From Natronosalvus amylolyticus (lineage in GTDB: Archaea; Halobacteriota; Halobacteria; Halobacteriales; Natrialbaceae): a DNA stretch of 64,000 bases. This document shows, in pieces, positions 45,410 through 55,644 of this stretch. The notes under the pieces are model-generated. The model was not told the origin of the DNA and searched no databases. It worked only from the letters and a program-made list of their open reading frames with translations. Each line of letters opens with the position of its first letter. The first letter of the stretch is position 1. Position numbers and translations under genes: made by a program. The stretch spans positions 3,038,001-3,102,000 of the forward strand of contig NZ_CP101156.1 of NCBI RefSeq assembly GCF_024298845.1. The letters are read 5' to 3'.

Positions 45410-46948
45410 CTATCGTGTGGTGCTCGCCGTCGCTGCGGTTCCCTCAGTCGAGGCTGAGATAGTCGGCCCGCCACTCGAGGCGGTTGTGACGCCACTCGAG
45501 GCGGTGGTCATTCCAACACGTGGGTCGCTGGCCGTCGGTCCCTCGAGTGCGGAAACCGAGTCCCCGGTTGCGGGTCGAATCGCCTCGAGATCGGCCACCG
45601 TGGGTGCAGCCACGATTTCGACCCGGTCGCCGTCGACGGTCAGTTTGTAGGCACCCGAAAACTGGTCGTCACTGATTCGGTACGTGTCGCCGCTGTCGTC
45701 GACAGCCGTTCCGCCGCGGGTCTCGAGCAGGTCCCGGTAGGTGTCGGCGAAGCGCTCTGCGGCGGCCTCGCTTTCCCACTCGAGTGCCCAGACGTGACCC
45801 GTCGGGCCCTCGCCTTCGGCCCCATCGCCAGCGGCTTCGTAGGCGACGAACGTGTCGCCGGCCCAGGCGGCTGTCACGGGGTTATCGTAGGTGTACGGCG
45901 AGAGGGGCGTCGAGTCGTCGAACAGCGAACCCTCGAGGACGTTGTTCGTCCAGAGACCGGCAAACAGCGTCGCCTCACCGATGGTTTCGGTTCGAATTTC
46001 GCCGTCCTCGTCGGTGATCGGTTCCCAGCCACCACTCGAGCGGTCCTCGAGGGCCACCTCCCGCGGTTGCTGGTCCGGATACCGTTCGGGATGGATGAGC
46101 TGTGAGGTACTCACCGGCCGGTTCTCGAACGCGTCGTCGATCGCCTCCCAGCCACCGGTTCGGTGCAGGTGTTCGACGAAGGTTGCACCCTCGGAGTAGG
46201 GGGCGAAAATCGAGAGGAACAGGCCGACGTTCAGGTCCGTTTCCCCGCCACTCCCGTTCTCGAGCGCCTCGAGTTCGGGAAGACACTCCCACTCGACGTC
46301 ACAGCGCTGTTCGTACAGGTAGGGGAGATAGTTCGCCTCGCCCTCGATCAGGCCGGTTTCGGCCCGGCGTTCGTCGAGGGTCGAGCCACGGCGCTCGAGG
46401 CCGACGTGCTGGTCCTGCAAGGCGTGGGTGAGTTCGTGGACGAGCGTGTCCCGACTGATTCGAATCGCCTCGGGGTCGTCGGTCACGACGACGACGCGGC
46501 CTGACTGATAAAACCCCTGTACTGAGTCGCCATAGAGTGTCTCGAACGCCTCGTTAACGTCGGTCTCGCCGTCGACGATAAACGGCGCACGCCACAGTTC
46601 GTTGGTAAACGCATCCGCTGGCTCGTCGCCGCGGTCGAACTGTTCGCGGACTTCCTCGCGGGTATAGACCTCTATTTCGACGTCCTCGGTGAACCGGACG
46701 CCACGAATCACCTCGATGCGAGCCATCGCCCGGTAGGACACGGCCTCGAGTTCGGCCCGGGTCAGCGCTTCGGGATCACCGATTTCGATCTCGTCGTCGG
46801 GTCCGAAGCCGTTGATCGAGCCGAGTTCGCGGTCATCGGCGCCAGGGCTGTCGGCCGGTGCCGAAAGCGGCGCCGTACAGCCCGTAATTGCAATGATCGC
46901 GACGAGGGCGACGACGATCAGCGTGTGGCGACGGTGCCCGGCGTCCAT
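45410..46948 (-). CDS. Hvo_1808-type surface metallopeptidase homologue (lipoprotein form)
   Basis: 512 residues. A hydrophobic N-terminus with lipobox-like ITGCTA suggests a lipoprotein. The zinc-peptidase motif HELTHALQDQH is at about residue 170, with EGEANYLPYLYEQ following. The C-terminus is Ser/Thr-rich, and no PGF-CTERM signal is present. It is tandem with a paralogue at 47094-48833. The Hvo_1808 family is defined only as haloarchaeal surface proteins; protease activity is inferred from HExxH. Confidence 0.8.
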   Translation of the reverse strand: MDAGHRRHTLIVVALVAIIAITGCTAPLSAPADSPGADDRELGSINGFGPDDEIEIGDPEALTRAELEAVSYRAMARIEVIRGVRFTEDVEIEVYTREEVREQFDRGDEPADAFTNELWRAPFIVDGETDVNEAFETLYGDSVQGFYQSGRVVVVTDDPEAIRISRDTLVHELTHALQDQHVGLERRGSTLDERRAETGLIEGEANYLPYLYEQRCDVEWECLPELEALENGSGGETDLNVGLFLSIFAPYSEGATFVEHLHRTGGWEAIDDAFENRPVSTSQLIHPERYPDQQPREVALEDRSSGGWEPITDEDGEIRTETIGEATLFAGLWTNNVLEGSLFDDSTPLSPYTYDNPVTAAWAGDTFVAYEAAGDGAEGEGPTGHVWALEWESEAAAERFADTYRDLLETRGGTAVDDSGDTYRISDDQFSGAYKLTVDGDRVEIVAAPTVADLEAIRPATGDSVSALEGPTASDPRVGMTTASSGVTTASSGGPTISASTEGTAATASTTR

Positions 46949-47093
46949 TGGTCCTCGAAAGGCCTCGAGCGAAATATAGGCTTGGCTATCTCGTCATCGC
47001 TAACGACCTACGAGGAGTCGGAGTTGGTATCACGAATGGCCGACACTACCCCTCGAAACCCAGTCTCCGTTCCGATCCAGAACGCTGCCCGTT

Positions 47094-48833
47094 TTATTCG
47101 CCCGGGCGGTTGTCGCCAACTCGAGCGACGAACCCGACGGCGAGGAGGGCGGCTACGGCGACGGCAGGCCCGAAGCCTGGAATCGAATCGTCGGCCGTGT
47201 CGTCATCGTTGGCGGCGTCATCGCCGGCTTCGTCGTCAGCCGTGTCGTCATCGTCGTCAGCCGGGGGCTCGACCGATTCGACGTCAGCGTGGACGCCCTC
47301 GAGGTCCTCGAGGGTAGGCGCGGTGACGATCCAGAGGCGGTCGTCGTCGACGATCACGGTCATAGCCATGTCGAAGTCACTGCCATCGTCGAAGACGTAG
47401 GTATTCTCACTGCCCTCGAGGTGTTCGCCGCCGCGGTGGTCGATCAGCTGTTCGTAGGCGTCGAGGAACGTCGTTGCGTCCTCGGCGTCCTCCCAGGCCA
47501 GTTTCCAGACGGCTCCGGCCTGACCGTCGTTCTCGTAGACGTACAGCTTATCGCCTTCCCAGCCGCTGGTCGCCTCGAGGTCGTAGTTGAGCGGATTCTC
47601 CGGATCGATGTCACCCGTTTCCGGATCGATGTTCAGGAACTCCTCCTGGGGGACGATCGGGTTGAAATCGTACGCCGGCTCCATCAGAATTGCCGAGAGA
47701 CCGGCCTGACCGATCACGTTGTAATCGGGCTCGTCCTCGAACGTCATGCGTTCCCAGTCGTCGTCGCTTCGATCGGGGACCTCGAGGTCGGCGACGGTAA
47801 ACTCGCCGTAGCGCTCGGGGTAGATGATCTCGACGGCGGAGCGAGGCATGTCGTCGTAGACGGCGTTGACGGCGTCCCAGCCACCCTGCTCGTACACGTG
47901 GTCGATGAAGTTCGGCCCGTCGCTGTAGGGCTGGAACTGCATGAAATACAGGCCCCAGCTTGGCGGTTCCCCCGCCCCAGCGCCGTCTTCGGCGTCGTCG
48001 AGGATGCACGGTTCGTTCCAGACGCCCTCCTCACAGTACTCGAGATACTGCTGTTCGACGCGGTGGACGTCTCCTTCGATGACTCCGAGTTTCCCGTTAT
48101 CGAGATCGCGGGTGTTTCGTTCGTATCGAGCCAGATCGAAGTGCTGGTTCTGGAGGGCGTGGCCGAGTTCGTGGGCGAGGATGGCTTCGTCGAGTTGTAA
48201 CTGGTCTGGATCGTCGGAGATGACGACGACTTCGTCGTTGATGAAGTCGTAGTAGCCGCCGACGGTGGCGCTGCGGTCGGCTTCTCTGACTTCGACGGAG
48301 TCTTCGGTACCGCCGATGAGCAACAGCGCCTCGAACTGGGCGTTGTCGAACAGTCGCGTCTGCTCGTCGACCTCGCCGTACTGCCCGGTGGTCTCTTCGG
48401 CGAACGCTTCGCGGTCGACGATTTCGACTGGCGGGATTTCCTCGAAGGTCAGACACCGTAACGCCTCGAACCGGGCGGCCGTCCGGGCGCTGACCTGCTC
48501 GAGTTCGTCTTCAGTCAGGCCGTCCGTGGCGTCGATATCGAGCGGCTGGTTGTACCAGTAGCCGTCGAACCAGCCGATGGTGTCGTTGCCATCGGCGGGG
48601 GCCGAGAAGTCAGCCGGCGGTTCGGCCGCACACTCGTGAACGTGGTCGTGGTCGGCCGCATACAGCGTCGATGCGTCTACTCCCTCGAGCGTGGTGTAAT
48701 CGGCAGATTCCTCGAGCGTGGTCGTCGTATCGGTTGCGGCGACTCCACTCGTACCGGCGACCGCGACACCGGTCAGGAGGGCCAGGCCGAGAACGACGGC
48801 CGCGAGGAAAAATCGATTGTGTCCGGGTCCCAT
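47094..48833 (-). CDS. Hvo_1808-type surface metallopeptidase homologue with PGF-CTERM anchor
   Basis: 579 residues. It has an N-terminal signal (FFLAAVVLGLALLTGVAVAG), HELGHALQNQH at about residue 218 and the EGDVHRVEQQYLEYCEEG helix. An Asp-rich linker leads to the C-terminal PGF-CTERM (SIPGFGPAVAVAALLAVGFV), which archaeosortase ArtA would process. The same orientation as its paralogue and a 145-base gap suggest a local duplication with divergent anchoring. Confidence 0.85.
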   Translation of the reverse strand: MGPGHNRFFLAAVVLGLALLTGVAVAGTSGVAATDTTTTLEESADYTTLEGVDASTLYAADHDHVHECAAEPPADFSAPADGNDTIGWFDGYWYNQPLDIDATDGLTEDELEQVSARTAARFEALRCLTFEEIPPVEIVDREAFAEETTGQYGEVDEQTRLFDNAQFEALLLIGGTEDSVEVREADRSATVGGYYDFINDEVVVISDDPDQLQLDEAILAHELGHALQNQHFDLARYERNTRDLDNGKLGVIEGDVHRVEQQYLEYCEEGVWNEPCILDDAEDGAGAGEPPSWGLYFMQFQPYSDGPNFIDHVYEQGGWDAVNAVYDDMPRSAVEIIYPERYGEFTVADLEVPDRSDDDWERMTFEDEPDYNVIGQAGLSAILMEPAYDFNPIVPQEEFLNIDPETGDIDPENPLNYDLEATSGWEGDKLYVYENDGQAGAVWKLAWEDAEDATTFLDAYEQLIDHRGGEHLEGSENTYVFDDGSDFDMAMTVIVDDDRLWIVTAPTLEDLEGVHADVESVEPPADDDDDTADDEAGDDAANDDDTADDSIPGFGPAVAVAALLAVGFVARVGDNRPGE

Positions 48834-49014
48834 TCCTGGGTTACTCTCGGGAGAAGCGAGTGATAAAAGTGTCTGTTGTCAGAACGCGAACGAATTCTCG
48901 CGTATCGTCCTCGAGTGAACGCCAGATGTCCTACGCGAGTGGGTTCTTTCCGGGTAGCCCTCCCGAGTGGGTTCTGACGCCACAGTTTTTGGCTGAGGGA
49001 CCCTACAATCACGT

Positions 49015-49587
49015 ATGCACCTCGAGACAGAGACGACGGCCGTGGTCGTCGTCGACATGCAAAACGGCTTCTGTCACCCGGAGGGATCGCTGTACGCGCC
49101 GGGGAGCGAGGCGGTGATCGATCCAATCGTCGAACTGGTGTCACGTGCTCGCGAGGCCGGCACGCGAATCGTCTACACGCGAGACGTCCATCCGCCCGAG
49201 CAGTTCGAGGACGCCCACTACTACGACGAGTTCGAACAGTGGGGCGAACACGTCCTCGAGGGGTCGTGGGACGCCGAACTGGTCGCCGAACTCGACGTCC
49301 GCGACGATGATCTGGTGGTCGAAAAACACACCTACGACGCCTTCCACCGAACCCAACTCGAGGGCTGGCTCGAGGCCCGTGGTATCGAGGATCTCGCGTT
49401 CTGTGGCACTCTCGCCAACGTGTGTGTTCTCCACACTGCTGGCAGTGCGGGGCTTCGAGACTATCGTCCGATACTGGTCGAAGACTGTATCGGTGCCCTC
49501 GAGGACGACCACCGGGAGTACGCTCTCGAGCACGCCGACTGGCTGTTCGGTGAGGTCACAGCGCGCGAGTCGTTGTCGTTCGAGTAG
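49015..49587 (+). CDS. Isochorismatase-family cysteine hydrolase (nicotinamidase-like)
   Basis: 190 residues. The catalytic triad is visible: Asp14 (VVDMQNGF), Lys104 (EKHTYDAF) and Cys137 (GTLANVCVLHTA). TRDVHPPEQFEDAHYY contributes metal-site residues typical of PncA-like enzymes. A PncA role (nicotinamide to nicotinate) would feed the PncB-like gene at 44176; other amide substrates remain possible. Confidence 0.8.
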   Translation: MHLETETTAVVVVDMQNGFCHPEGSLYAPGSEAVIDPIVELVSRAREAGTRIVYTRDVHPPEQFEDAHYYDEFEQWGEHVLEGSWDAELVAELDVRDDDLVVEKHTYDAFHRTQLEGWLEARGIEDLAFCGTLANVCVLHTAGSAGLRDYRPILVEDCIGALEDDHREYALEHADWLFGEVTARESLSFE

Positions 49588-49725
49588 CAGGTTCGAGACG
49601 AGTGGCAGATAGTGGAGTCACGGAGACGAGTAGCGAAGTCACCGAGGCGAGTGACGGGTTCGAGCGGGTGGCAAGCTTCTCCCTCGAGCGATAGCTAATT
49701 AGGTCACGGACGGTACCGCTCGCAT

Positions 49726-51354
49726 ATGGACGCGGCACTCGTTATTCTCGACGGCTGGGGCCTCGGTAGCGACGACGGCGGGCGCAACGCAATCGAGGGG
49801 GCACACACGCCCATTTTCGACCGATTGACCGACCGCGGTGTGGCTGGCTCGCTCGAGGTTGCCGGCCGACGTGTCGGCTTGCCTGACGGGCAGATGGGCA
49901 ACAGCGAAGTCGGTCACCTCAACATCGGTGCGGGCCGGGTCGTCCTCCAGGAGTACACGCGGATCGCCGACGCCGTCGCCGACGGCAGCTTCCAGGAAAA
50001 CGACGCCATCAACGCTGCTTTCGAGTACGCCCTCGAGCACGATGGCACGGTTCACTTCCTCGGGCTCGTCAGCGACGGCGGCGTCCACTCCGACCAGGAA
50101 CACCTTCACGCGCTGATCGGAATGGCCGCCGAGCGCGGCGTCGACGCCGTCACCCATGCATTCACCGACGGCCGGGATACCGCGCCACACGGCGGGGAGA
50201 GCTACCTCGAGGCGCTCGAGTCGGTCGTCGACGAAGCTGGCACGGGCCACGTCGGGACGGTCACGGGACGATACTACGCGATGGACCGCGACGAAAACTG
50301 GGAGCGGACCGCTCGGGCCTACGACGCGATCGTCAACCGGGAGGCGGCGTTCGAAGCCGACTCGGCGGTCGACGCCGTCAGCGAGTCCTACGAGCGCGGC
50401 GAGACCGACGAGTTCGTCGAACCGACGCTGGTTCGTGGGGACGGCCTCGAGGCTGGCGCTACCGACGACGACGAACTGACAGACGAGGACCTGGCGCTCT
50501 CCGACGGCGACGCCGTCGTCTGGTTCAACTTCCGATCGGATCGCGCCCGCCAATTGACACGGATGCTCGGCGACATCCGCCCCGAATGGGATGTCGAAAC
50601 CTCGCCACCCGACATCGAACTCGTGACGCTGACCCAGTACGACGAGACGTTCGACCTGCCGGTCGCGTTCCCGCCGACGTATCCGGAGAACGTGCTCGGA
50701 AAGGTGCTCGCCGACGCCGGCAAGACCCAGCTACGCATCGCCGAATCCGAGAAATACCCGCACGTCACCTACTTTTTCAATGGCGGCGACGAGGTGGCGT
50801 TCGAAGGCGAAACCCGCACCATCGTCGAGAGCCCCGACGTACCGACCTACGATATACAACCGGAAATGAGCGCGCCCGAGGTCACCGACGCCGCTATCGA
50901 CGCCATCGAAACCGACGACCCCGACGTGCTCGTGTTGAACTACGCCAATCCAGACATGGTCGGTCACACCGGTGACTACCGGGCGACCGTCGAAGCCGTC
51001 GAGGCCGTCGACACCCAGCTCGGTCGCCTGGTGGAGACGCTCGAGGCCCAGGGTGCGCACGTGTTCGTGACGGCCGATCACGGCAACGCCGACGATATGG
51101 GCACCGAAGACGACCCACACACGGCACACACGTACAACGCCGTGCCGTTCTGTTATCTCGCGCCTCGAGACGAAGCTCCTGCGGCCACGGAGTCGGCCAC
51201 TGCCGTCGACGAATCTGCTGACGAAGCCGAAGGTGAGACGACAGCCGTCTCGGTCAGACCTGGCGGCACCCTCGCCGACATCGCGCCGACGATACTCGAG
51301 TGTCTCAGCATCCAACAGCCACCCGAGATGACCGGCGAGTCGTTGCTCGAGTAA
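49726..51354 (+). CDS. gpmI: 2,3-bisphosphoglycerate-independent phosphoglycerate mutase
   Basis: 542 residues. The N-terminal ALVILDGWGL metal site, the nucleophile Ser60 in GQMGNSEVGHLNIGAGR and THAFTDGRDTAPHGG are diagnostic. C-terminal NYANPDMVGHTGDY and VFVTADHGNADDM complete the alkaline-phosphatase fold. It interconverts 3- and 2-phosphoglycerate. A low-complexity acidic insert occurs near residues 490-515. Chromosomal. Confidence 0.92.
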   Translation: MDAALVILDGWGLGSDDGGRNAIEGAHTPIFDRLTDRGVAGSLEVAGRRVGLPDGQMGNSEVGHLNIGAGRVVLQEYTRIADAVADGSFQENDAINAAFEYALEHDGTVHFLGLVSDGGVHSDQEHLHALIGMAAERGVDAVTHAFTDGRDTAPHGGESYLEALESVVDEAGTGHVGTVTGRYYAMDRDENWERTARAYDAIVNREAAFEADSAVDAVSESYERGETDEFVEPTLVRGDGLEAGATDDDELTDEDLALSDGDAVVWFNFRSDRARQLTRMLGDIRPEWDVETSPPDIELVTLTQYDETFDLPVAFPPTYPENVLGKVLADAGKTQLRIAESEKYPHVTYFFNGGDEVAFEGETRTIVESPDVPTYDIQPEMSAPEVTDAAIDAIETDDPDVLVLNYANPDMVGHTGDYRATVEAVEAVDTQLGRLVETLEAQGAHVFVTADHGNADDMGTEDDPHTAHTYNAVPFCYLAPRDEAPAATESATAVDESADEAEGETTAVSVRPGGTLADIAPTILECLSIQQPPEMTGESLLE

Positions 51355-51428
51355 CCCACTGGAGCGCCCGCCTCGAGACGGTTACCGAAGCCACAATAGG
51401 GAAGTAGTTCTGTCGACCACTCGAGACC

Positions 51429-53108
51429 GTGTTTCTCCCACCGTGGCCGGCAACGTTCTCCGTGCTCGCTGGCCTCGGGACCGTCGGGCTCATCGCACAC
51501 CTCTGGAAACACCGACACGAAACCGGGGCCATCTGGTTCCTCGCCACTCTCGTCAGCCAGGCTGTCTGGTGTTTTTCGTATGGTGCCGCGTTGCTCGTCA
51601 CCGGACCCACGCTGCGCCTCGCCCTCGAGATCGTATCGCTGGTGGCGATGAGCTGGATCGGGGTGGCCTTCCTGGGCTTTGCCCTGCTGTATACGGGACG
51701 AGGCAAACTCGTCCGTTCGCGCGGGTTTACCCTTCTGCTGGCCGTTCCCGCGCTGACGACGATTCTTCTGCCGACCAACTCGGTCCACGAACTGGTGTTC
51801 AGCGACTACACGGTCGACCCCGTCTTCGGCGTTCAGACGGTTTCGTACACGCTCGAGGGATGGGCGTACTTCGCCATCGGCGTCGCGACGCTCGCGGTTG
51901 CGGCAGGGACGCTGTTGCTGTTCGATACGGTCGTGAGCTACGGCCCGCTCTACCGCGCCGAGGCGCTGGCGGTCGCCGTGAGCGCCGTTCCGCCCGGGGT
52001 GGCCCTGCTCGTCTGGGCGCTCGAGCTTGGGCCGTATCCTCAACTGAACCTGACGACCGTCTTGTTCCTGCCACACGTCGCTCTCGACGCGTACGCCTTC
52101 GGTCGCGGGAAGATGTTCGAGTACAGCCCGGTCGCCCATCGAACGGCCGAACGAAACGCTATCGAGGAGCTGGACAATCCCGTCCTGGCGCTGGACGCCG
52201 ACGGCCGCGTCATCACGCACAACACCAGTGCGAGCCGCTTATTCGACGTCGAGCCCACGCAAATCCTCGGCGAGCCGTTCGATTCCGTCGTGGACACACC
52301 AGTTGACCTCGAGGCCGACCAACAGACCGTCTCTTTGCATGCGGCGGGAGAACGCCGCGAGTTCGCGATCTCCATCTCGACACTCACTGACTACGACGAC
52401 GACCCGGTCGGCCACACGGTGGTCTTTCAGGACGTAACGACCCAGCGGCGGCGCAAACAACGCCTCGAGATTCTCAACCGCATCCTCCGGCACAATCTGC
52501 GGAACGAACTCAACGTCGCACACGGCTACGTTGGGATCGTGGCCGACCAACTCGAGGACGAGGCGTTACGGACCCAACTCGAGGGCGCACAGGGCGACAT
52601 CGCGGGCGTCATCCGGATGGGCGAGAAGGCCTGGGCGTTCGAACGGGCCATCGACTCGATGGACGACGAACCGACGCCAATTGCCCTGTCGGACACGCTC
52701 GAGGGGGTCGCCACCGATGTCGAGGCGACGTTCGACGGGGAGATCGACGTCTCGGTACCGGCTGACGTTCGACTCGTCTGCACAGGGGCGGTCTTCGAAC
52801 AGCTGTTCGAGCAGTTGCTCGAAAACGCCCTCGAGCACGCCGAAAACGGGACACCCCGAGCAGAGGTCACACTCGAGACGGTAACCGACGCCGGCGAGGC
52901 CGTCCTGACTGTCCGCGACAGCGGGCCCGGGATCCCCGAACACGAACTGGCAGTCCTCGAGCGCGGGCAAGAGACGGCGCTCGAACACGGCAGCGGGATC
53001 GGCCTCTGGATCGTCCTCTGGTGTGTGACGGCACTCGGCGGCGACCTCGAGTTCGAGACCGACGACGACGGCACGACGGTGCGGGTGACGGTTCCTGGTG
53101 TCGTGTGA
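51429..53108 (+). CDS. Membrane histidine kinase (7TM-PAS-HATPase)
   Basis: 559 residues with a GTG start. Seven N-terminal transmembrane helices (histidine kinase 7TM type, to about residue 220) precede a PAS-like domain (NPVLALDADGRVITHNTSAS). The H-box HNLRNELNVAHGYVG lies near residue 355. The ATPase domain shows LLENALEHAENG and VRDSGPGIPEHEL. No response regulator is adjacent. Typical of haloarchaeal orphan kinases. Confidence 0.88.
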   Translation: MFLPPWPATFSVLAGLGTVGLIAHLWKHRHETGAIWFLATLVSQAVWCFSYGAALLVTGPTLRLALEIVSLVAMSWIGVAFLGFALLYTGRGKLVRSRGFTLLLAVPALTTILLPTNSVHELVFSDYTVDPVFGVQTVSYTLEGWAYFAIGVATLAVAAGTLLLFDTVVSYGPLYRAEALAVAVSAVPPGVALLVWALELGPYPQLNLTTVLFLPHVALDAYAFGRGKMFEYSPVAHRTAERNAIEELDNPVLALDADGRVITHNTSASRLFDVEPTQILGEPFDSVVDTPVDLEADQQTVSLHAAGERREFAISISTLTDYDDDPVGHTVVFQDVTTQRRRKQRLEILNRILRHNLRNELNVAHGYVGIVADQLEDEALRTQLEGAQGDIAGVIRMGEKAWAFERAIDSMDDEPTPIALSDTLEGVATDVEATFDGEIDVSVPADVRLVCTGAVFEQLFEQLLENALEHAENGTPRAEVTLETVTDAGEAVLTVRDSGPGIPEHELAVLERGQETALEHGSGIGLWIVLWCVTALGGDLEFETDDDGTTVRVTVPGVV

Positions 53109-53313
53109 TGAGGTCACAATGTGCCGGCGAACGCTCGCTACGGGGCCTGTGATCTGCGTGACGCGACGCCAGCAATCCCTACGCGAACGGTCCGCACTGG
53201 CCACAGGCCTTTGATGGCTACCCTGTACTCGAGCGTTTCGCTAGTGTTCCGACCTTCGACGCCGTCGGCGCACATCGAATCGCAAAAATACTCGCGGCCG
53301 AAAGCTTCCTCGA

Positions 53314-53793
53314 GTGACCACCCGCGTCCACGTTCGACCGGCATCGCTGGCCGACGCGCCGACCCTCGCTCGCCTGTATAGGGACGCCTACGCGACGAAC
53401 GTCGAACTCGGCTTTCCCTCCCGTGCCGCCGAGGCTGATCGGGCCGACCTCGAGGCATGGATTCGAGAGACGCGCGTTTTCGTCGCCGTCGAGGGGGGCA
53501 AACTCGTCGGGAGCGTTCGCTATCGCGACCAGGGGAAGTATCACCCTGAATCGCCCGAATTCGGCCGACTGGCCGTCCCGCCTCGAGCGCGCGGTCGGGG
53601 TATCGCCGATACGCTGCTGGCGTTCGTCGAAGACCGTGCCCGCCGAGACGGGCACGACAGACTGCGCCTGCGAACGTTCGCCGGCCACCCGTTTTTGCCC
53701 GACGTCTACCGACGACGAGGATACAGGGACGTTCGGGTTCGCGAACTCGAGGGCGCGCCCTTCGACGTGTTGCACATGTGCAAATCTCTCTGA
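53314..53793 (+). CDS. GNAT family acetyltransferase
   Basis: 159 residues with a GTG start. It contains LARLYRDAYATNVELGFPSR, VFVAVEGGKLVGSVRY, and the acetyl-CoA loop LAVPPRARGRGIADTLL. The tail DVYRRRGYRDVRVREL is standard. Substrate unknown. Confidence 0.85.
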   Translation: MTTRVHVRPASLADAPTLARLYRDAYATNVELGFPSRAAEADRADLEAWIRETRVFVAVEGGKLVGSVRYRDQGKYHPESPEFGRLAVPPRARGRGIADTLLAFVEDRARRDGHDRLRLRTFAGHPFLPDVYRRRGYRDVRVRELEGAPFDVLHMCKSL

Positions 53794-53877
53794 GAGCGAT
53801 TTGTGGGACGCTCCAGAGACCACTCGAGCGGTGCGAACGAAACACAGAAACGAATCGACACCAACGATCAGGTGAGG

Positions 53878-54075
53878 ATGACCCAGACACTTCACGTCAC
53901 CGGAATGGGCTGTAGCGGCTGTGAGGAAACCATCGAATCCGCGCTTTCGGACGTCGAAGGCGTCGCCTCGGCGAACGCGGACAACGAAACGGACAGCGTC
54001 ACCGTCGAGGGCGAGGCCGACCTCGAGACGGTTATCGCTGTAATCGAGGACGCTGGCTACGAAGCCGAAACATAG
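53878..54075 (+). CDS. Heavy-metal-associated (HMA) domain metallochaperone
   Basis: 65 residues with the metal-binding motif GMGCSGCEE (Cys12, Cys15). This CopZ-type beta-alpha-beta-beta-alpha-beta domain carries Cu(I) or similar ions to partners. A longer in-frame start at 53803 is not family-like. No copper ATPase is adjacent. Confidence 0.85.
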   Translation: MTQTLHVTGMGCSGCEETIESALSDVEGVASANADNETDSVTVEGEADLETVIAVIEDAGYEAET

Positions 54076-54084
54076 GGCTCGAAT

Positions 54085-54705
54085 TCACTTCTTCGACCGC
54101 TCCAGAGGGTCATCGATCCAGTTGTAACACCGGAACGAGGCCGGTTCCTGGTTCTCGGTCACCATCGCGAGCGGGATGAATCCCTCACCACCTCTGGCCC
54201 CGGCCTGTCTCACCTCGGGGTCGTCAGCACGGGTCATCAGCTTCGCCTTCATCGAGAACGTCACCTCGAGGGTCCCCACGTGGTTTTCGTCGGGGTCGAA
54301 CGTCATCGATACGTCGCCGCTTCCGAGGCCCAGGATTGCGGTTTCGTTCGGCGTCTCGATACCGAGGTCGTGACTGGTGAGAGCGTCCGAGCAGTCCTCG
54401 AGCCACGCCCGCATCGTCTCGCGGTCGAGTGCCTGTTGTAGCTCGAATTCACCCTCTCCGCCGATCTCGCCGTCATCGAAGGTGAGGGTTGGATAGACGA
54501 GTTCGTCCTCGGAGAGCACGTGGTCAGTCGTTTCCGGGTCGGGCGGCTCCGCGGGGACCTCGAGTTCGTCGCTGATCGCCGAGCGCGTCACAGTGGTCGA
54601 TGACGGTTCTTGTGCGGCTGTGAGCGACGCTGTTTCGTCGTGTTCGGTCGTAACCGGCCTCTCGTCGCTGTTCGAGCCGACCTCGTTTCCATCGCCATCG
54701 GTCAT
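54085..54705 (-). CDS. Hypothetical haloarchaeal protein, 206 residues
   Basis: An acidic low-complexity N-terminus (about 80 residues) leads to a structured part with LVYPTLTFDDGEIGGEGEFE and VTFSMKAKLMTRADDPEVRQ. No family was recognised with confidence. It is convergent with the HMA gene, leaving only 9 bases between the stops. Confidence 0.55.
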   Translation of the reverse strand: MTDGDGNEVGSNSDERPVTTEHDETASLTAAQEPSSTTVTRSAISDELEVPAEPPDPETTDHVLSEDELVYPTLTFDDGEIGGEGEFELQQALDRETMRAWLEDCSDALTSHDLGIETPNETAILGLGSGDVSMTFDPDENHVGTLEVTFSMKAKLMTRADDPEVRQAGARGGEGFIPLAMVTENQEPASFRCYNWIDDPLERSKK

Positions 54706-54808
54706 CGGTCGTGCATTGTCCGGTCGATACTTGACTTCGGGGGGTCGTCGTGAGGACTCATGCCGGTCACGCCGCGTCTTTTAAGGAGCCTCCCCTCCGT
54801 CTTTCCGT

Positions 54809-55195
54809 ATGGCCACGGGTCTGATCACGGACGAGACAGCAGATCAAATCGTTACCACCTGTCGAACTGCCGTCGGCGACAGCCTGCGCTCGGTGACGTA
54901 CTTTACACGCGACGATTACGAGCAACTGTACCTTCGCGAGGACCTCGAGCGCGATGCGGACCTCACCAGCTTTATCGGCCACGAGTGGCGCGGCTTCAAG
55001 ACGACGCAGGCGGCCTACGAGGGGTCGGAACTCGGGGATTACAATTACACGATTCGCGTTTTCGACAACGGATTCCTCATCCGGGTTACGACCGACCGAG
55101 AGGGCGTGTTCGCGACAACCGACGGCCTCACGATGAAGGATTTCGAGGAAGTCGCAACGAGCCTTCAGTCGTTCCTCGGAGAACGCGTCGAGTAA
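54809..55195 (+). CDS. Conserved haloarchaeal protein (DUF7522-like), 128 residues
   Basis: The frame reads TADQIVTTCRTAVGDSLRSV, then YFTRDDYEQLYLREDLERDA and GLTMKDFEEVATSLQSFL. This roadblock-like pattern is found across haloarchaea. Function unknown. Confidence 0.7.
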   Translation: MATGLITDETADQIVTTCRTAVGDSLRSVTYFTRDDYEQLYLREDLERDADLTSFIGHEWRGFKTTQAAYEGSELGDYNYTIRVFDNGFLIRVTTDREGVFATTDGLTMKDFEEVATSLQSFLGERVE

Positions 55196-55644
55196 CCGCT
55201 ACCGATCGCCTCGAGAAACCTCCAGTTCGTCTTCAGAGTCGTGTTGACTCGAGGGAGCGCTCATCGGGAGGCCGGATCCGAGTTGTCCATCGGTTCCCAG
55301 CAGGCGAGCGAACCGTCGTTTTTCTGCAACGTATTTATCGAGAGCCATGCCACAGGACCACCACCGATTGCCACGTAGTTATGCGGCGTGTGCAGGGTGT
55401 AACGGACGATTAGGATTCGCGAAACGGTGTGCGCGGCGACACGACGACCGGCTGGAAACTCGGCTCGCTGAGGTCCTGAAAATCCGATCAATTCGGTCAA
55501 TTTCCGTAGGCACTCGAGTGGTGCTCTCCAGTAGCCTCTCCCTGAACACGCTCTGAATGCCTGACCGACACCGAACGCACAGTGGGTCTCCGGCCCCTCA
55601 CCGAACCGAACGGAGACGCACGATTCCGCGCTGACGACAGGCCT
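55196..55644. other. Gene-free 449-bp stretch
   Basis: Short frames exist on both strands but none has protein-like composition or a family pattern. No repeat or RNA gene was recognised. Confidence 0.4.
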
